Position numbers and translations under genes: made by a program. From positions 62,001 to 126,000 of the forward strand of contig NW_020167531.1 of assembly GCF_001641265.1 (NCBI RefSeq): a DNA stretch of 64,000 nucleotides, written 5' to 3'. The notes under the pieces were generated by a model. That model made no database searches. It was not told the DNA's origin and saw only the letters and a program-made list of their open reading frames with translations. The stretch comes from Pseudogymnoascus destructans (taxonomy: Eukaryota; Ascomycota; Leotiomycetes; Thelebolales; Thelebolaceae). Below are positions 52,021-62,834 of the stretch, piece after piece (position 1 is the stretch's first letter; each line of letters starts with the position of its first letter).

Positions 52021-52332
52021 ATGATCATTATCGAAAAAGGCTGTTGGTGTTGCCTTTCTGCTTTCCCTGGTAATCTCGGTGTTCTCGAACCTCGTCGGCC
52101 TTTCAGCCTTGCCACCTTCAGGAACCCTCGGAGCTAGATTGCTTAGCTAATGATCGACCCTGTCTTTAAATAGAACACAGCATTCAGTTCTCAGAGACTC
52201 ATGAATCTTTACCATATGTTTTACTATCTGATATCTCCAACGTTATTTGCAATTCAAAAACCTCAAAAATTATTCCACTCCTATCGTTCTTCGACCCCAT
52301 CAGTCCGCGAGCCAATCCTGACCCCAAAGTGA

Positions 52333-53496
52333 TCACCTGGAATATAACCAGGTATAATTAACCCAGACCAAACTCCAGCCAACTATAATAGCAGTTGCCA
52401 TCCATGTTGTAGTATTATTAAAGTTTACACCTAGGCCCTCCTCATTTTGGGTTACATTTTGGGTCACATTTAGTGGCGCAGCACAGAATGTGGTAACATT
52501 TGTCTTCTTCACATCCTCCACCCAGCTGATATTGTTTCCTGGCCCTAGCAGCATCTGATGGCTATTCTCAGCATCGACGCTGCCCTTAAATTTCATGGTG
52601 AAGGTGCCAGTTTCCCGGCATCCCGGCAGTAGTATGTAGAACGCTGTTTGAGAGAATCTGTTGTGAAATAGCCATAAAACTTTGAGATCCATTCAAAGTC
52701 TGCAGACTTATCATTAAAGGTTCCGCGCAGGGTATCCCTATTGTCACCAAGGTTCATGCCATTCATTGCTACGAAGGGTGCGGTGTTCGAGTGGTTGCAG
52801 GTGCTAATTGGGAGGGAGAACTGGCTGGAGTCATATAGATCTTCTCGGTAGTGGCAGATAAAGTTGTAGCCAGAAGCCGTACTTATATTTGTGTTGGCGA
52901 CTTCGCAGGTAGGCCAGAGGAGGGCAGGTTCTAGGTCCCAGGGTAAGACGTTGACAGTTTCGAATCGGAAATTTATTGCACTCTCCATTTCAAGTTTGAC
53001 GGCTGGTGGGAGATATGATTTTGCGGTGCGGTTGGCTAAAAGGCTAGTCTGCGTTGTATTGGGAGCCCAGCCATCTAACAGAAAAATGAATGGATTAAGA
53101 AAGATTATCCCGTATCTATATTCAGGATCTGGCCCAACACTGAGGATGGACGAAACACCGGTGTAAGTCTCATTGAAATGAGTACGCTGATTCCCACAAA
53201 GGCCGTCACTTTGGACGTCTACTGTGACTTCCTGTAGTTGTAGTCGGTGTTAGCAAACGTACTATATATCTGCCTTATATCGAGCATCATACTTCGGACG
53301 CAAGCGAATCTCGAATATGAGCAATAAAACATCTACATACGATAGTGCCATTGTAGTAAGTCCCAATCCACCGATGAAGCCAAAAGGGGCTTGTTAACTT
53401 TGCTTCATCTCGGAAGGTCCTGTTCGCATCGCTATACCAGAGTGGGTCTCCATTGTTGATAGGACTATATGCAAAGACGGTGGTGCTAAGGAAGCG
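52333..53496 (-). CDS. unknown N-glycosylated membrane protein, 5' end unresolved
   Basis: Exons 53496-53341 and 53231-52333 are supported by a GTATGT donor, a CTACAG acceptor and phase. The protein is rich in NxT/S sites (ANRTFRDEAK, NETYTGVSS, PNTTQTS, NISTASGYNF, NVTQNVTQNEE) and paired cysteines. It ends in one hydrophobic segment (WMATAIIVGWSLVWV) and a short tail, so a large extracellular domain with a C-terminal anchor is likely. The reading shifts frame at GCCGGGAAA (52614-52616). One extra base there restores YYCRDAG-ETGTFTMKFKG and makes exon length fit. The 5' exon could be the 78-residue ORF at 53788-53593 (MSFGAGKAEIK), but it lacks a signal peptide, so I leave the start open. 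No family is recognised. Confidence 0.6.
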
Positions 53497-54139
53497 CTAT
53501 TGTATTGAACACCCTCATCTTTTACGACGAACTGAGACGAGATTTATCGTATCAAATGGCAACACATGCAGAGCCATAGCGAAAGAGGACCCCTATAACG
53601 TTATATACATAACCTCGAAGCTGGTGCCTAACCGACGAAAGACAAGGGGTATGCTCTGGCATAGCCACTTCGCGCGTGACTGCCCCTTCGCTCTTTGACA
53701 CCCTTTCGGTGAGGCCAGCCATACGCGAAGGAAGGGACTTGGTTGGCTGCGATGTTTTAATCTCAGCCTTCCCTGCTCCAAAACTCATATAAAGTTTAAT
53801 TCAGCACAAGTAGCTTGGTCGTATTTAGAAACAATGGCCGATGTAGTATACATCCGCCTGCCAACTATAACCTTTTAACACTTTGTTCCCTTCCACTCAC
53901 AACATCAACGCACCATTCGAGGGAAACTATTGAAACTTTAGCCCGGGTCCTCCTCATGTGATGGCCAATTCCTCTAAATAGATCAGTATGGGTTCTTTTT
54001 GTTTCTGATAGCCATAAGTCAATACATACACTGGGCCTCTCGTTTTGCTCTAAATAGTACCACATTTGCTCTGATCTTCGTTGGCACAAGAGGCATGGGG
54101 GCCATAACGACAGCAACCCCCGTCTACGTACATATCGGA

Positions 54140-54304
54140 CTATTTTCCATTATCAGTATTTATTTGCGGACACCAACCACAGTATTGGCCTTGAATCCCT
54201 GAGCCTGGACGACATTGGCAACCGCTGTCGTAGTTGCATGCTGAATGCACCATGTCGACGCAAAAGGCGGCGCAAATCACGAGTATAAAGAGAACAGAAC
54301 GCAT
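54140..54304 (-). CDS. small secreted cysteine-rich protein, 54 aa
   Basis: A single-exon frame from ATG at 54304 to TAG at 54140. The first 22 residues (MRSVLFILVICAAFCVDMVH, then SA) form a strong signal peptide. The mature part CNYDSGCQCRPGSG, IQGQYCGWCPQINTDNGK has five cysteines in 32 residues and ends hydrophilic. Such spacing (C-x5-C-x-C ... C-x2-C) is typical of fungal small secreted cysteine-rich proteins. The function is unknown. A second exon or a splice inside CGWCP cannot be excluded. The stretch 53789-54139 shows no gene. Confidence 0.6.
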   Translation of the reverse strand: MRSVLFILVICAAFCVDMVHSACNYDSGCQCRPGSGIQGQYCGWCPQINTDNGK

Positions 54305-55268
54305 CGCTTGAGATTTGACTGGACGTATAGCTTTTTGAAGAGGCAGTATTGGCGTATTGTATTGGGGGACCGATTAGATTGGAATAAAATGTAACAGACT
54401 GTCGTTGGCGTGCTGAGGAGGAGAGGCATAGATTGGATTTATATACCCCTTTAAAACGTCTTAAAGACTGAGACATGCCAGCACATATATTGTATTATAT
54501 CTTCAGCATCACTCTCTCTTTCTCTCTTTGCGATTGTTTTGGCAATATACTATGGCAATATACTATGATTCTTCGTTCGGGTGCCCCAATGTTTCCGTGA
54601 CAAGTACTTACTTCAATAGTGAGGCATACATCAAGTGGAGAAGAATGTCCGAGAGGATGCCGATATAGACTTCAATAAAGTTAATTTCATAATTTAGAGT
54701 CTATTACTCGTGCTTTAAAATACCGCATTATATTTTTGGTTCTTGCCCAGGACGACCAGGTGACGTTAATTTACAGACGTATACCCCACATAGACTCCAC
54801 ACCACCACGAAAACTTGCCTCACCAACACATCTTAGTCAACGTGAAAACAAAACAAACCCCAAACTCAGATTAAATGAACAATCAGTCATATAGGAGAAA
54901 TTTTGACACGGAGTGGGCTCATAGTGACACAGTATTTCCCCTGGACCCAGTGCTACAAGGGCGCCATGACAGCACGGCTCCGAGATCGGAAGCCACCTCG
55001 ACCTCAGAGGGCGATTGATAACCAACATGGGCCAGTGAACTGAGCTTCCTAGGTAGGTAAGACGGTAATCCTGGGATGAGGAATTGCATATAAAGTCTTC
55101 GTATTTCCCTCCTTCGTTTATTTCCTTGATACCTCATTTTATTTTTCTCTGTTCATCAGATAACTTGGCCTGTGATATCATACTTCAAGACCCCTCTTAT
55201 CACATCATAATCCAACAAACCTGCAACCAATTCATCCCAAACTCCCTTGCCAACCCCCATCAACCCCC
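54305..55268. other. intergenic, promoter regions of two divergent genes
   Basis: The interval separates the small secreted protein gene (-) from the methyltransferase gene (+). A direct repeat GGCAATATACTAT occurs twice at 54541-54565, and a CTCTCTTTCTCTC tract lies at 54512-54527. No coding sequence is recognised. Confidence 0.4.
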
Positions 55269-56140
55269 ATGGCGACCTCCACCCCATCAACGGACAACTG
55301 GTCATCCGCCGCCTACCAAAACGCCGCCGCCTTCGTCCCCAAACTAGCCACCAAAGTAGTCCAATGGCTCGACGTCCAACCCACCGACAAAATCCTCGAC
55401 ATAGGCTGCGGTGGTGCGTCCCCTCCCCCCCCAAAGCCTTTCCCCCACTAACCCCCATAGACGGCATCCTCACGAACGACCTCGCCAAAACCCTCACCAC
55501 CGGCACCCTCCACGGCATCGACTCCTCTGCCTCTATGATCAGCACCGCCACTGCCTCCGCACCAGCTAACACAACTTACGCTGTCCTGGATGCACGCTAT
55601 CTCTCGTCTACCCCCTCCCTACAAAAGGGGGCTTTCACGAAGGCTTTCTCTAACGCGGCGTTGCACTGGATTCTCCGTGATGAGGCGTCGCGCGTAGACG
55701 TCTTCCGCGGTGCGCATGCCGCCCTCGCGCCGGGAGGAAGGCTTGTGTTTGAGACGGGCGGCCAGGGCAATGTGGCTGAGATGGAGGCTACGCTCTTGGC
55801 AGTCGTGGCGCGGCGAATTGGGATGAAGCGCGCGCGAGAGGTCGATCCGTGGTTTTTTCCGGATGAGAAGTGGATGAGGAATGTATTGGGGGAGGTTGGA
55901 TTTGCCGTTGAAGATGTGGAACTAGAGTATCGGCCTACGAAGTGTGAGGAGGGTGCTGGAGGTGGAGTGGAGGGGTGGGTTAGGTTGATGGGGAAGTTAT
56001 TTTTGGATGCGGTAGCGGATGAGGAGAGGGAGGAGTGTGTGAAGGAGGTGGTGGAGGCGTTGGAGACGGTTGTGGGGAGTGCGGGCGGGGGGTATTATTT
56101 GGGGTACATGAGGTTGAGGGTTAAGGCGAGGAAGATCTGA
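55269..56140 (+). CDS. SAM-dependent methyltransferase (class I, trans-aconitate/UbiE-like)
   Basis: Exons 55269-55413 and 55461-56140 are joined across a 47-nt GTGCGT...CCATAG intron (phase 1) and give 274 residues. SAM-binding motif I, KILDIGCGDGILTNDLA, is formed across the splice junction. LHGIDSSASMI is motif II, YAVLDARYL follows, and FTKAFSNAALHWIL with HAALAPGGRLVFE corresponds to motifs III-IV. The overall pattern is that of small-molecule methyltransferases close to the trans-aconitate methyltransferase group. The substrate cannot be told from the sequence. The C-terminal part is acidic (DEEREECVKEVVEALE). The gene is convergent with the amidase gene, only 99 bp apart. Confidence 0.9.
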
Positions 56141-56239
56141 GGGGCTGTATATTGTGATATTGATATATTTGACTCCGTTATGCTAATGGATACTATACGC
56201 CGGCCAACATGCTGTTCAATAGACCATTACAAATACCAC

Positions 56240-58046
56240 CTAGTCAAGCGCTAATAATTGATACTTATCGTCTCCCAAAGCATCCTCGAGCCTTTCCATG
56301 GCTGCCAGGACCATTTCTTCTTCTAGTCTCCGGCCTACTACCTGCACGGCGACGGGGAGGCCGTGCATCGCATCGGCATCGTAGTGCATATACGCACCTC
56401 TCGCCACACCATTCAGCTTGCGCAGACGGAAACTCGCAGGCAGGGCATCAAGCGTGCGGTCAACGTGCGTGATCGGGACGATACCGGCGGTATAGTCGAT
56501 CTAAATCTAAAATCAGCTGCATTCCCAACAGGACAAATAATGGGCTGCTTACCAAGTTCCACAAAAATGTGTAGCCACAGCTCGAGCATGCATCTCCCAT
56601 AGCATCATGCGGCACCGCAGGCGTCGCATTCGGTGGCGTAAGAATGAAATCAACCTTCGCCTCCCTCTCCCACCACTCATGCCAGCGCGCCTTGTACGCC
56701 TCGCGCCTTGCAACCAGCTTCCACTGCTCGAACGCCGACTTCGGACCCCAGCCCTCCAGAATACCAGCCCACACAGGGTCACGACGCACGTACCTAACAT
56801 ATGCCGCGTACAGCCACTTAATCGGTCGTGGAAGCCAGGCGTAGTAGCTCATCTGCGCTGCGCCACGGTCGACCCACTCGCCGGGACGACGGAAGGACTC
56901 GAATGTCTGGCAGCCGTCCGAGTTCAGTAGCTTGGAGGCGAGCTCAAGCGCTTCGTACATGTCTGGCATGCCGGAGAGCTCGGTGACTTCGTGGCCTTGG
57001 GCGCGGAGTGCGTCGGCGGCTTTGTCTAGGGCGCGGACACAAGCTGGTGAGGGGTTGATGACGCCGTCGGAGCGTAGGATGCCGACTTTGAGGACCTTCT
57101 GCTTCTTGATGGCCTCTGAGATGTCAGAGCGCCATGGAATTGGATGGACTGAGTGGTCGTATTTCCATGGCTTCATGCCGATGATCGACTCGGTGAAATA
57201 CGACAGGTCACCCATGGTCCTAGTCATAGGGCTGAAGATGCTAGGGACGCCCTCTTGGCCCGGCATCGATGTATCGGCGCCTGCCTTTGGCCAGCGACCG
57301 ATCGAGCAACGTAAACTGTAAATTCCCGAGAAGTGAGCGGGTGCGCGCACGCTGCCCGCTACATCGGAGCCAATACCGATTCTGCCACCACCAAAGGCGA
57401 GTAATGCGCCTTCGCCGCCCGTTGAGCCACCGGGCGAATACTTTGAGTTATGCGGGTTCGTGGTGCGGCCCCAGACATCGTTGGCAGATTCGAAGCTGAG
57501 TAGGGTTATTGGGAGATTTGTCTTGACATACGGCACCGCGCCAGCATCTTTCAGCAGGCGCACCAACGGACCGTCAACCGGCTTCTTGTTTCCAACCTTG
57601 CTGGAGTAGCCAACCGTCGTGTCAAAGCCAGCGACACCATTCGAGTCCTTCAAGCTGACGGGGATACCTGCCAGAGGCCCTTTGAGATTTATGGAGCCAT
57701 CGGCCAACCAGCCTTCACAGGCACCTATCATAATCTCTGTTAAGCAATTGGTCTTTTCTTGCGCCTTCAGCGCCGCCTTGCCGTATGCGCGGAGGACATC
57801 GATGGGCTGGACGACTTCCTTCTGGACATCTTGGACGAGCTCCTCGACCGACTTATCTAGGACCTGACGTTCCGAGGCAGTAAATGCACCATGATACTTT
57901 GTAAGCGCAGCGATCCTCTCGGCACGTTCATTTTGTTTCAGTTTGCTATCATGCGGTGCTCGTCAGCTACTTTCCCCGCACTCCAATAGAATTGGAGAAA
58001 CGTACCAATCCCTGCGGTGCTGCAGATAGCCAGCTATAAACACCAT
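56240..58046 (-). CDS. amidase (amidase signature family, acetamidase-like)
   Basis: Exons 58046-58006, 57945-56553 and 56500-56240 agree in phase and give 564 residues, the usual length for fungal AmdS-type amidases. They hydrolyse small amides to acid and ammonia. The first exon codes MVFIAGYLQHRRD. The Ser-cisSer-Lys triad is present: Lys in GIPVSLKDSNG, the cis-Ser in SKYSPGGSTGGEGALLAFGG, and the nucleophile in GIGSDVAGSVRAPAHFSG. IPWRSDISEAIKKQKVLKVG and DFILTPPNATPAVPHDA are further family blocks. Exon 3 supplies the conserved end DYTAGIVPITHVD and HGLPVAVQVVGRRLEEE. The intron 56552-56501 has a GTAAGC donor. If it were retained the frame would run on for 31 wrong codons. Confidence 0.94.
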
Positions 58047-58506
58047 ATCGCAGGGATATTGAGCAGAGGTATTTAGAAGGTACAAGTTAAAATTAGAAGA
58101 CGGAGGAATGGGGGGATTTTTTGAGGGCCAAGAGAGAGTAAATAGAAGAGTAAGTTCGAAATCGAGGGGTCCCGCCATTCTTATACTACCGCATTTCCCC
58201 AAAACTGATAGGTCCAGCCGAAGGTATGCGATAGCCAGATGGCGCTTTATCCTTGTTGGGACTAGACCGCCGGTTCTGCTCCGTGCTTTGCAGCCAAGAA
58301 TGCGGGGTAGCTCCGCGGCCCAGTGTTTGCCTTATCGTTGTCGTTGATGGCCTGACCATTGCTATATCATCATCATCATCAGGGTCAACATCAAACATAC
58401 AAACATACAAACATATACTTTTACATATATATACCATATTTTCATTTACTTTCTGTCTTAATCACTTTCCCACATATCCACAACACATCACCCCCCCATC
58501 AACACA
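58047..58506. other. intergenic upstream of the amidase and the MBL pseudogene
   Basis: The flanking genes are divergent. The interval contains a TCATCATCATCATC stretch (58367-58380) and ACAAACATACAAACATACAA repeats (58397-58420). No gene is visible. Confidence 0.45.
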
Positions 58507-59807
58507 ATGACGACCACCACAGACAACGACATCCTGTACTCCCGCGACGACCTTCTCATTGCGCAACATGCGGTACCCAATATGGCACCTCTAATGCAGC
58601 TCTCCTAACAAGCTGTCGCATCTGCGATGATCGTTCCTCGCTTGCGATCTCACCTCCGCCCACCTTCCACATCTCAAATACCAATCTCAGATCTCACCAT
58701 GCACTCTCCTGCCTCGATCGATCATGCAAGCACCCTCCATCAGGGGTCACTGCATAGCACCCATCCTATCCTACCCCCCTGCTACTTCTAACACTTCTTA
58801 CGCTTCTTCTGACAACTGCTAACCCCCTCTAGCCCGCCAATACGTCCCCCCAACCGGCCAATCCTTCACCACCCTCCGCTCCCTCCGTCTCAACCACACT
58901 AGCTCCCTTTCCCCTCACCCCAACGCCCCCTCCCTCTCCATTATCCACAGTTCCCCCCGCCTCGCCATCGGCCAACGCGCCTTCCTCGTCCACACACCCG
59001 CCGGCAACATTCTCTAGGACTGCATCACTCTCCTCACGCCCTCTTTCGTCAGCTCCATACTCGATCTGGGCGGTCTGGTCGGGATTGTGATTTCACATTC
59101 TCATTTTTACAGCACCCATTTATTGTGGCGGCGGTGTTTAAATGTCCGGTTATCTCGCTGGGGATGATAAGGAGTGGCTCGTTGAAGAGCAGCCGCGCCG
59201 GGAGGAGCCGGTGAGGAGGTTCATTGATGGGGAGGGAGGCGAGTTGGATATCCCTGGCCACGAGGGAAGGGAAACGGGAGCAAAGGCGATCACCGTAGGC
59301 GGCCATTTTCCCGGATCCATGGTCCTGCTGCACGATTCCTGATTCCTGGTGGCAGATACTATCATGCCCACACCCTCTGGGGTCGGTGATTGGAGACCGC
59401 ACGAGAGGCCGAAGGGGATGAACAGTTTTGCGTTTATGTGGAGTTATCCGAATGTGCGTTCTTTCCCTTCCCCTCTACCCCTCCATTTGTCCCCTCCCTT
59501 CCTATTTTTTCCACTCAAACCCTTCCAACATCCTAAATCGGCCACTCAAGTTATGACCAAAACTAACGACTCAAACAGATGATACCCCTTCCCCCACGCG
59601 CACTCGCGTCCGCTTCACCGCCGTGCACGGCGGCTTCCCAGGCCTTGATATCGAGGACGAGGATGTGAAAAAGAGGGTATGGGAGAGTATGGGGATACAG
59701 GTTGGAGCGGAGGCGGGTGACAGGGGGGTGGGGTTTGCGGAGGAGTTTGGGTTTGGTGCCGCTGTAGTGGTGGGATGGGAGGGTGAGGGAGGGGGAAGAG
59801 CATGAAA
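58507..59807 (+). pseudogene. metallo-beta-lactamase-fold gene, decayed
   Basis: The start MTTTTDNDIL leads into a zinc-ribbon-like segment that reads CATCGTQYGTSNAALL and SCRICDD only after a missing T near 58558. An intron of about 200 nt ends CCCCCTCTAG at 58832. Then follow RQYVPPTGQSFTTLRSL, LAIGQRAFLVHTPAGNIL, an in-frame TAG (59015-59017) where Trp is usual, and GLVGIVISHSHFYSTHL, with the metal-binding HSHFY region. After frame changes come YLAGDDKEWLVEEQP, RRFIDGEGGELDIPG and KAITVGGHFPGSMVL. A duplicated GATTCCTG creates a stop near 59340, and VADTIMPTPSGVGDW and MNSFAFMWSYPN follow. The last part (VHGGFPGLDIEDEDVKKRV) is again shifted. With several lesions this is a true pseudogene. 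Confidence 0.85.
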
Positions 59808-60435
59808 GACTACCAAGGCCGATTGTGTCTTGGAAACTTCGACGGGTTCTGAAAGAGGAGGGCTATTTTGATAGATTCGTACGTAGCGATGGATCATCTG
59901 TTTGACAAAGGATGTCCGAGAACAAGGAAATATCCACGCGGGTGCTAACGGTAAAACCTGAACGGTGTCCTAGTACAGTTTCCAAGTACAGTATCCTACG
60001 TACTAAATGTAGCCTTTTCCATCTTTAGATAGTCACTTCCTTTCGGCATCCACAACGATCTGCTCCTACAAACAGTGTCATAAGTACAATATCCATTATA
60101 CAAAGCACAAAGCACAAGATCTAGCTATTCATTGTGCCCATTTTCTCATTCGCCATAGTCAAAGCAACAATACATTAATCTAGAACAATAGACATTAAAT
60201 TCGCCTTAAACAAAGACAACGGATAAATGATTCGAAAAAACACCTACTATATGGACTTCCCTCCCCTCTCCTCCCTACCTAGACAGAAATTACAATCCAC
60301 CAAAAACAGCTAGCAATAACCACTGAGAAGAACACCAATACTACACTCTCGCTCACAAAACAGCGCCACATCCTAACCTAAGGAGCATCATTAAGACCCC
60401 CCGCAGCCCCCCGCAGTCTCCTCCCCTTTTTCAAG
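59808..60435. other. AT-rich intergenic region
   Basis: No gene, RNA or known repeat is recognised. Words such as AAAGCACAA and ACAAAGCACAA recur here and again at 61360-61380, in the equivalent position before the next 2EXR copy. So the spacer belongs to the duplicated unit. Confidence 0.45.
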
Positions 60436-60758
60436 ATGCCCCCTCTCCTCCACACACACAACTAACCTCCTTCCCTATCTTCCCCAAGCTCCCCGTCGAG
60501 ATCCAAATTATGATCTGGCAGCACACCATCCATTCTATCCCAGGCCGTGGTATACTCCAATGCTACGGACCGAACAGGCTGTTGGCCGAGGTTCTTAATC
60601 GTACCATGATACCAGCAGCAGTCCTGCATGCATGCTATCTCTCGCGGCTGCTAGCACGGGAGCGCTGGACGCTAGGCATACCTAATGATGCTACTGCTGA
60701 CAAGAAGGTGTATATCGATGTTAAGAGGGATGCAATCTTCTACTTGGGTTATCAGTAG
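60436..60758 (+). pseudogene. 2EXR-domain gene, copy 1, frameshifted at the start
   Basis: The ATG at 60436 (after TTTTTCAAG, as in copy 2) runs into TAA after nine codons. The proper frame starts about ten bases later with LTSFPIFPKLPVEIQIMIWQ, the 2EXR opening, then HSIPGRGI, then VLHACYLSRLLARERWTLGI and KVYIDVKRDAIFYLG. This is the domain from start to end, but the middle is shorter than usual. 2EXR is a fungal domain of unknown function that resembles F-box proteins in its LP.EI..IW start. The gene is one of three related copies. Confidence 0.72.
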
Positions 60759-61788
60759 TATGATGACTGTAGTAGGTCGCTTAGAGGCTTGAGATGGTGG
60801 TCTTTATATATATATATTAGCATACTGGAGCGGCTGCGGCGGCGATATAGCGGGAGAATGGCGGTGGTAGCAAAACCAGTGATAGGAAATAATAGGTAGG
60901 TCATAACAAGTAGGTCTTTCATCGGCTTAAGACGGTGGCCTTTAATATATACTATATTCTAGCATCCTGTAGCAACTGCGGCGGGGTCGGTATCTTGAAT
61001 ACTACGTCTCTATACCATGCTCATGTATCCGCCCCCTTTTTTACTGGAGTGGTGATGGGAGAAGTGCATGAAAGACTACTAAGGCTGATTATGTCTTGGA
61101 AATTTCAAGTGGGTTTCAAAGAGAGAGGGCCATTTGGATAGATCATCTGCTTAATGACAAAGGGTATCCAAGAACAATGCAATGTCCCAGCACAGTTTTA
61201 TCCTTGGACAGTCGCTTCCTTTTAGTATCCGTACAAGTGTATTTAGCACGACCAAGTCCTTTTAGTATCCGTACAAGTGTATTTAGCACGACCAAGTCCT
61301 TTTAGCAGATGCAATAATTAGCTCCTACGAACAGTATCATAAGTAGACAAAGCACAATGACATACAAAGCACAATGCACAAAGAATAATATCTATTCATT
61401 CGTTTATTGTTCTCGAATTCTCATTTGTCATGTATCCGCTCTAGACAAAGACGGCGGCTGCTTCACCCACAAAAGACGAATGATTCAAATGATTCGAACG
61501 AACAACCCCCCTCTCCTGAGTTTCATCTCATAATAAACAGATGACCAGGTCTATATAAGACGGCTTAAACCTCCCTCCCACTCCTCTCATAATAAACAGA
61601 TGACCAGGTCTATATAAAACCTCCCTGCCACTCCTCTCCTAACCACACAGAACCACCAAAACACACCAAAAGTCTTTCAGCAACCCCTAGAAGAACACCA
61701 ACACCACATTCTCACCTCGCAAAACAGCGCAACAACCCAAAAGTAGGACACCATCAAGATCCCCGCACCCCCCCCTCCCTTTTTCAAG
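60759..61788. repeat. duplicated 3' segments and tandem repeats between 2EXR copies
   Basis: A segment of about 130-150 bp with the words GAGATGGTGGTCTTTATATAT, AGCGGCTGCG and CTCTATACC-TGCTC-TGTATCCGCCC occurs at 60765-60850 (partial), 60900-61050 and 62155-62300. A perfect 40-bp tandem duplication lies at 61219-61258/61259-61298 (TTTTAGTATCCGTACAAGTG...). A ~60-bp duplication with AATAAACAGATGACCAGGTC lies at 61531-61640. No intact gene is present. Confidence 0.7.
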
Positions 61789-62135
61789 ATGCCGGTCCCA
61801 TCCCCCACACAGCTAACTTCCTTTCCCAGCTTCCCCAACCTCCCCGTCGAGATCCAAACGATGATCTGGCAGCACGCCATCCATTCCATCCCAGGCCGCG
61901 ACTTCATCATCCGCTACTCCTCGATTCCCCAAGCTCTGCAGATAGGCCCAGCTCACGGGCGGTGGACCGAGATCATTTCTCCTACATGGACCGTGATCCC
62001 GGCGGTCCTGCATACATGCCAGCTCTCGCGGCTGCTGGCGCAGGATCGCTGGACGCTAGACATACCTAGTTATTAAGCAGAGGGGAGGAAGGTGTATGTC
62101 GATGCGAGGACGGATTGGGTTCACTATTTGGGGTA
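61789..62135 (+). pseudogene. 2EXR-domain gene, copy 2, early stop
   Basis: It starts MPVPSPTQLTSFPSFPNLPV and continues EIQTMIWQHAIHSIPGRDFI, TWTVIPAVLHTCQLSRLLAQ and DRWTLDIPSY. A TAA at 62074-62076 follows. The same frame then goes on as AEGRKVYVDARTDWVHYLG before a second stop. Copy 1 shows that the frame should have continued through this stop (KVYIDVKRDAIFYLG). The protein is therefore cut before the end of the 2EXR domain. Confidence 0.75.
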
Positions 62136-62834
62136 GATGTTGTCGGTGGTATGGTGATAGTAGGCAGGTCGCTTAGAGAATTGAGATGGTGGTCTTTATA
62201 TATTTTAGCAGCTTGTAGCGGCTGCGACGCCGTGAGAATTTCAGATACTATTTCTCTATACCGTGCTCGTGTATTCGCCCTCTTGTGTCTCTACTGACTG
62301 TGGTGGGGATGATGCATGTTAGGTTGAGGGGTAGGTGAAGAATGGTGGGGTTAAAAGGAGGGTAAAATAGGAGGAGGGAGAGGTTAGATGTACTGAATAG
62401 TTTGAGATTGTCCGATATAATAATTCAGCACATACATATACACTCCCATACTTCCACCTACTCCAAACAGACATAGCACATACAACACATCAATCACAAC
62501 CCCTTTGCCAACGTATAGTATCTTTGTATAACATCCTTCATGCAAAACTTAAAAGCATGAGACCGAGCCGACTGTTATGTGCCCTTGTTGTTTGCCATAA
62601 ACTTAGCAACCACGGATAAAACCAGAAGGACGCAGAGTGAACCCGCTTAAGACAAAGACAGACTAAACCCGTCGACAGATGATTCCAAAAGAATCCCTCT
62701 TTTAATTCCATTCTGTATTCCACCAGAACAAGCAAATGAACGAGCACATATAAAACGTAATAACCCTCCCATCAGCTCTTCCCCCAACCATCAACACCGA
62801 AGCCACCCACAATCCCCAAAAGAACACCACCAAC

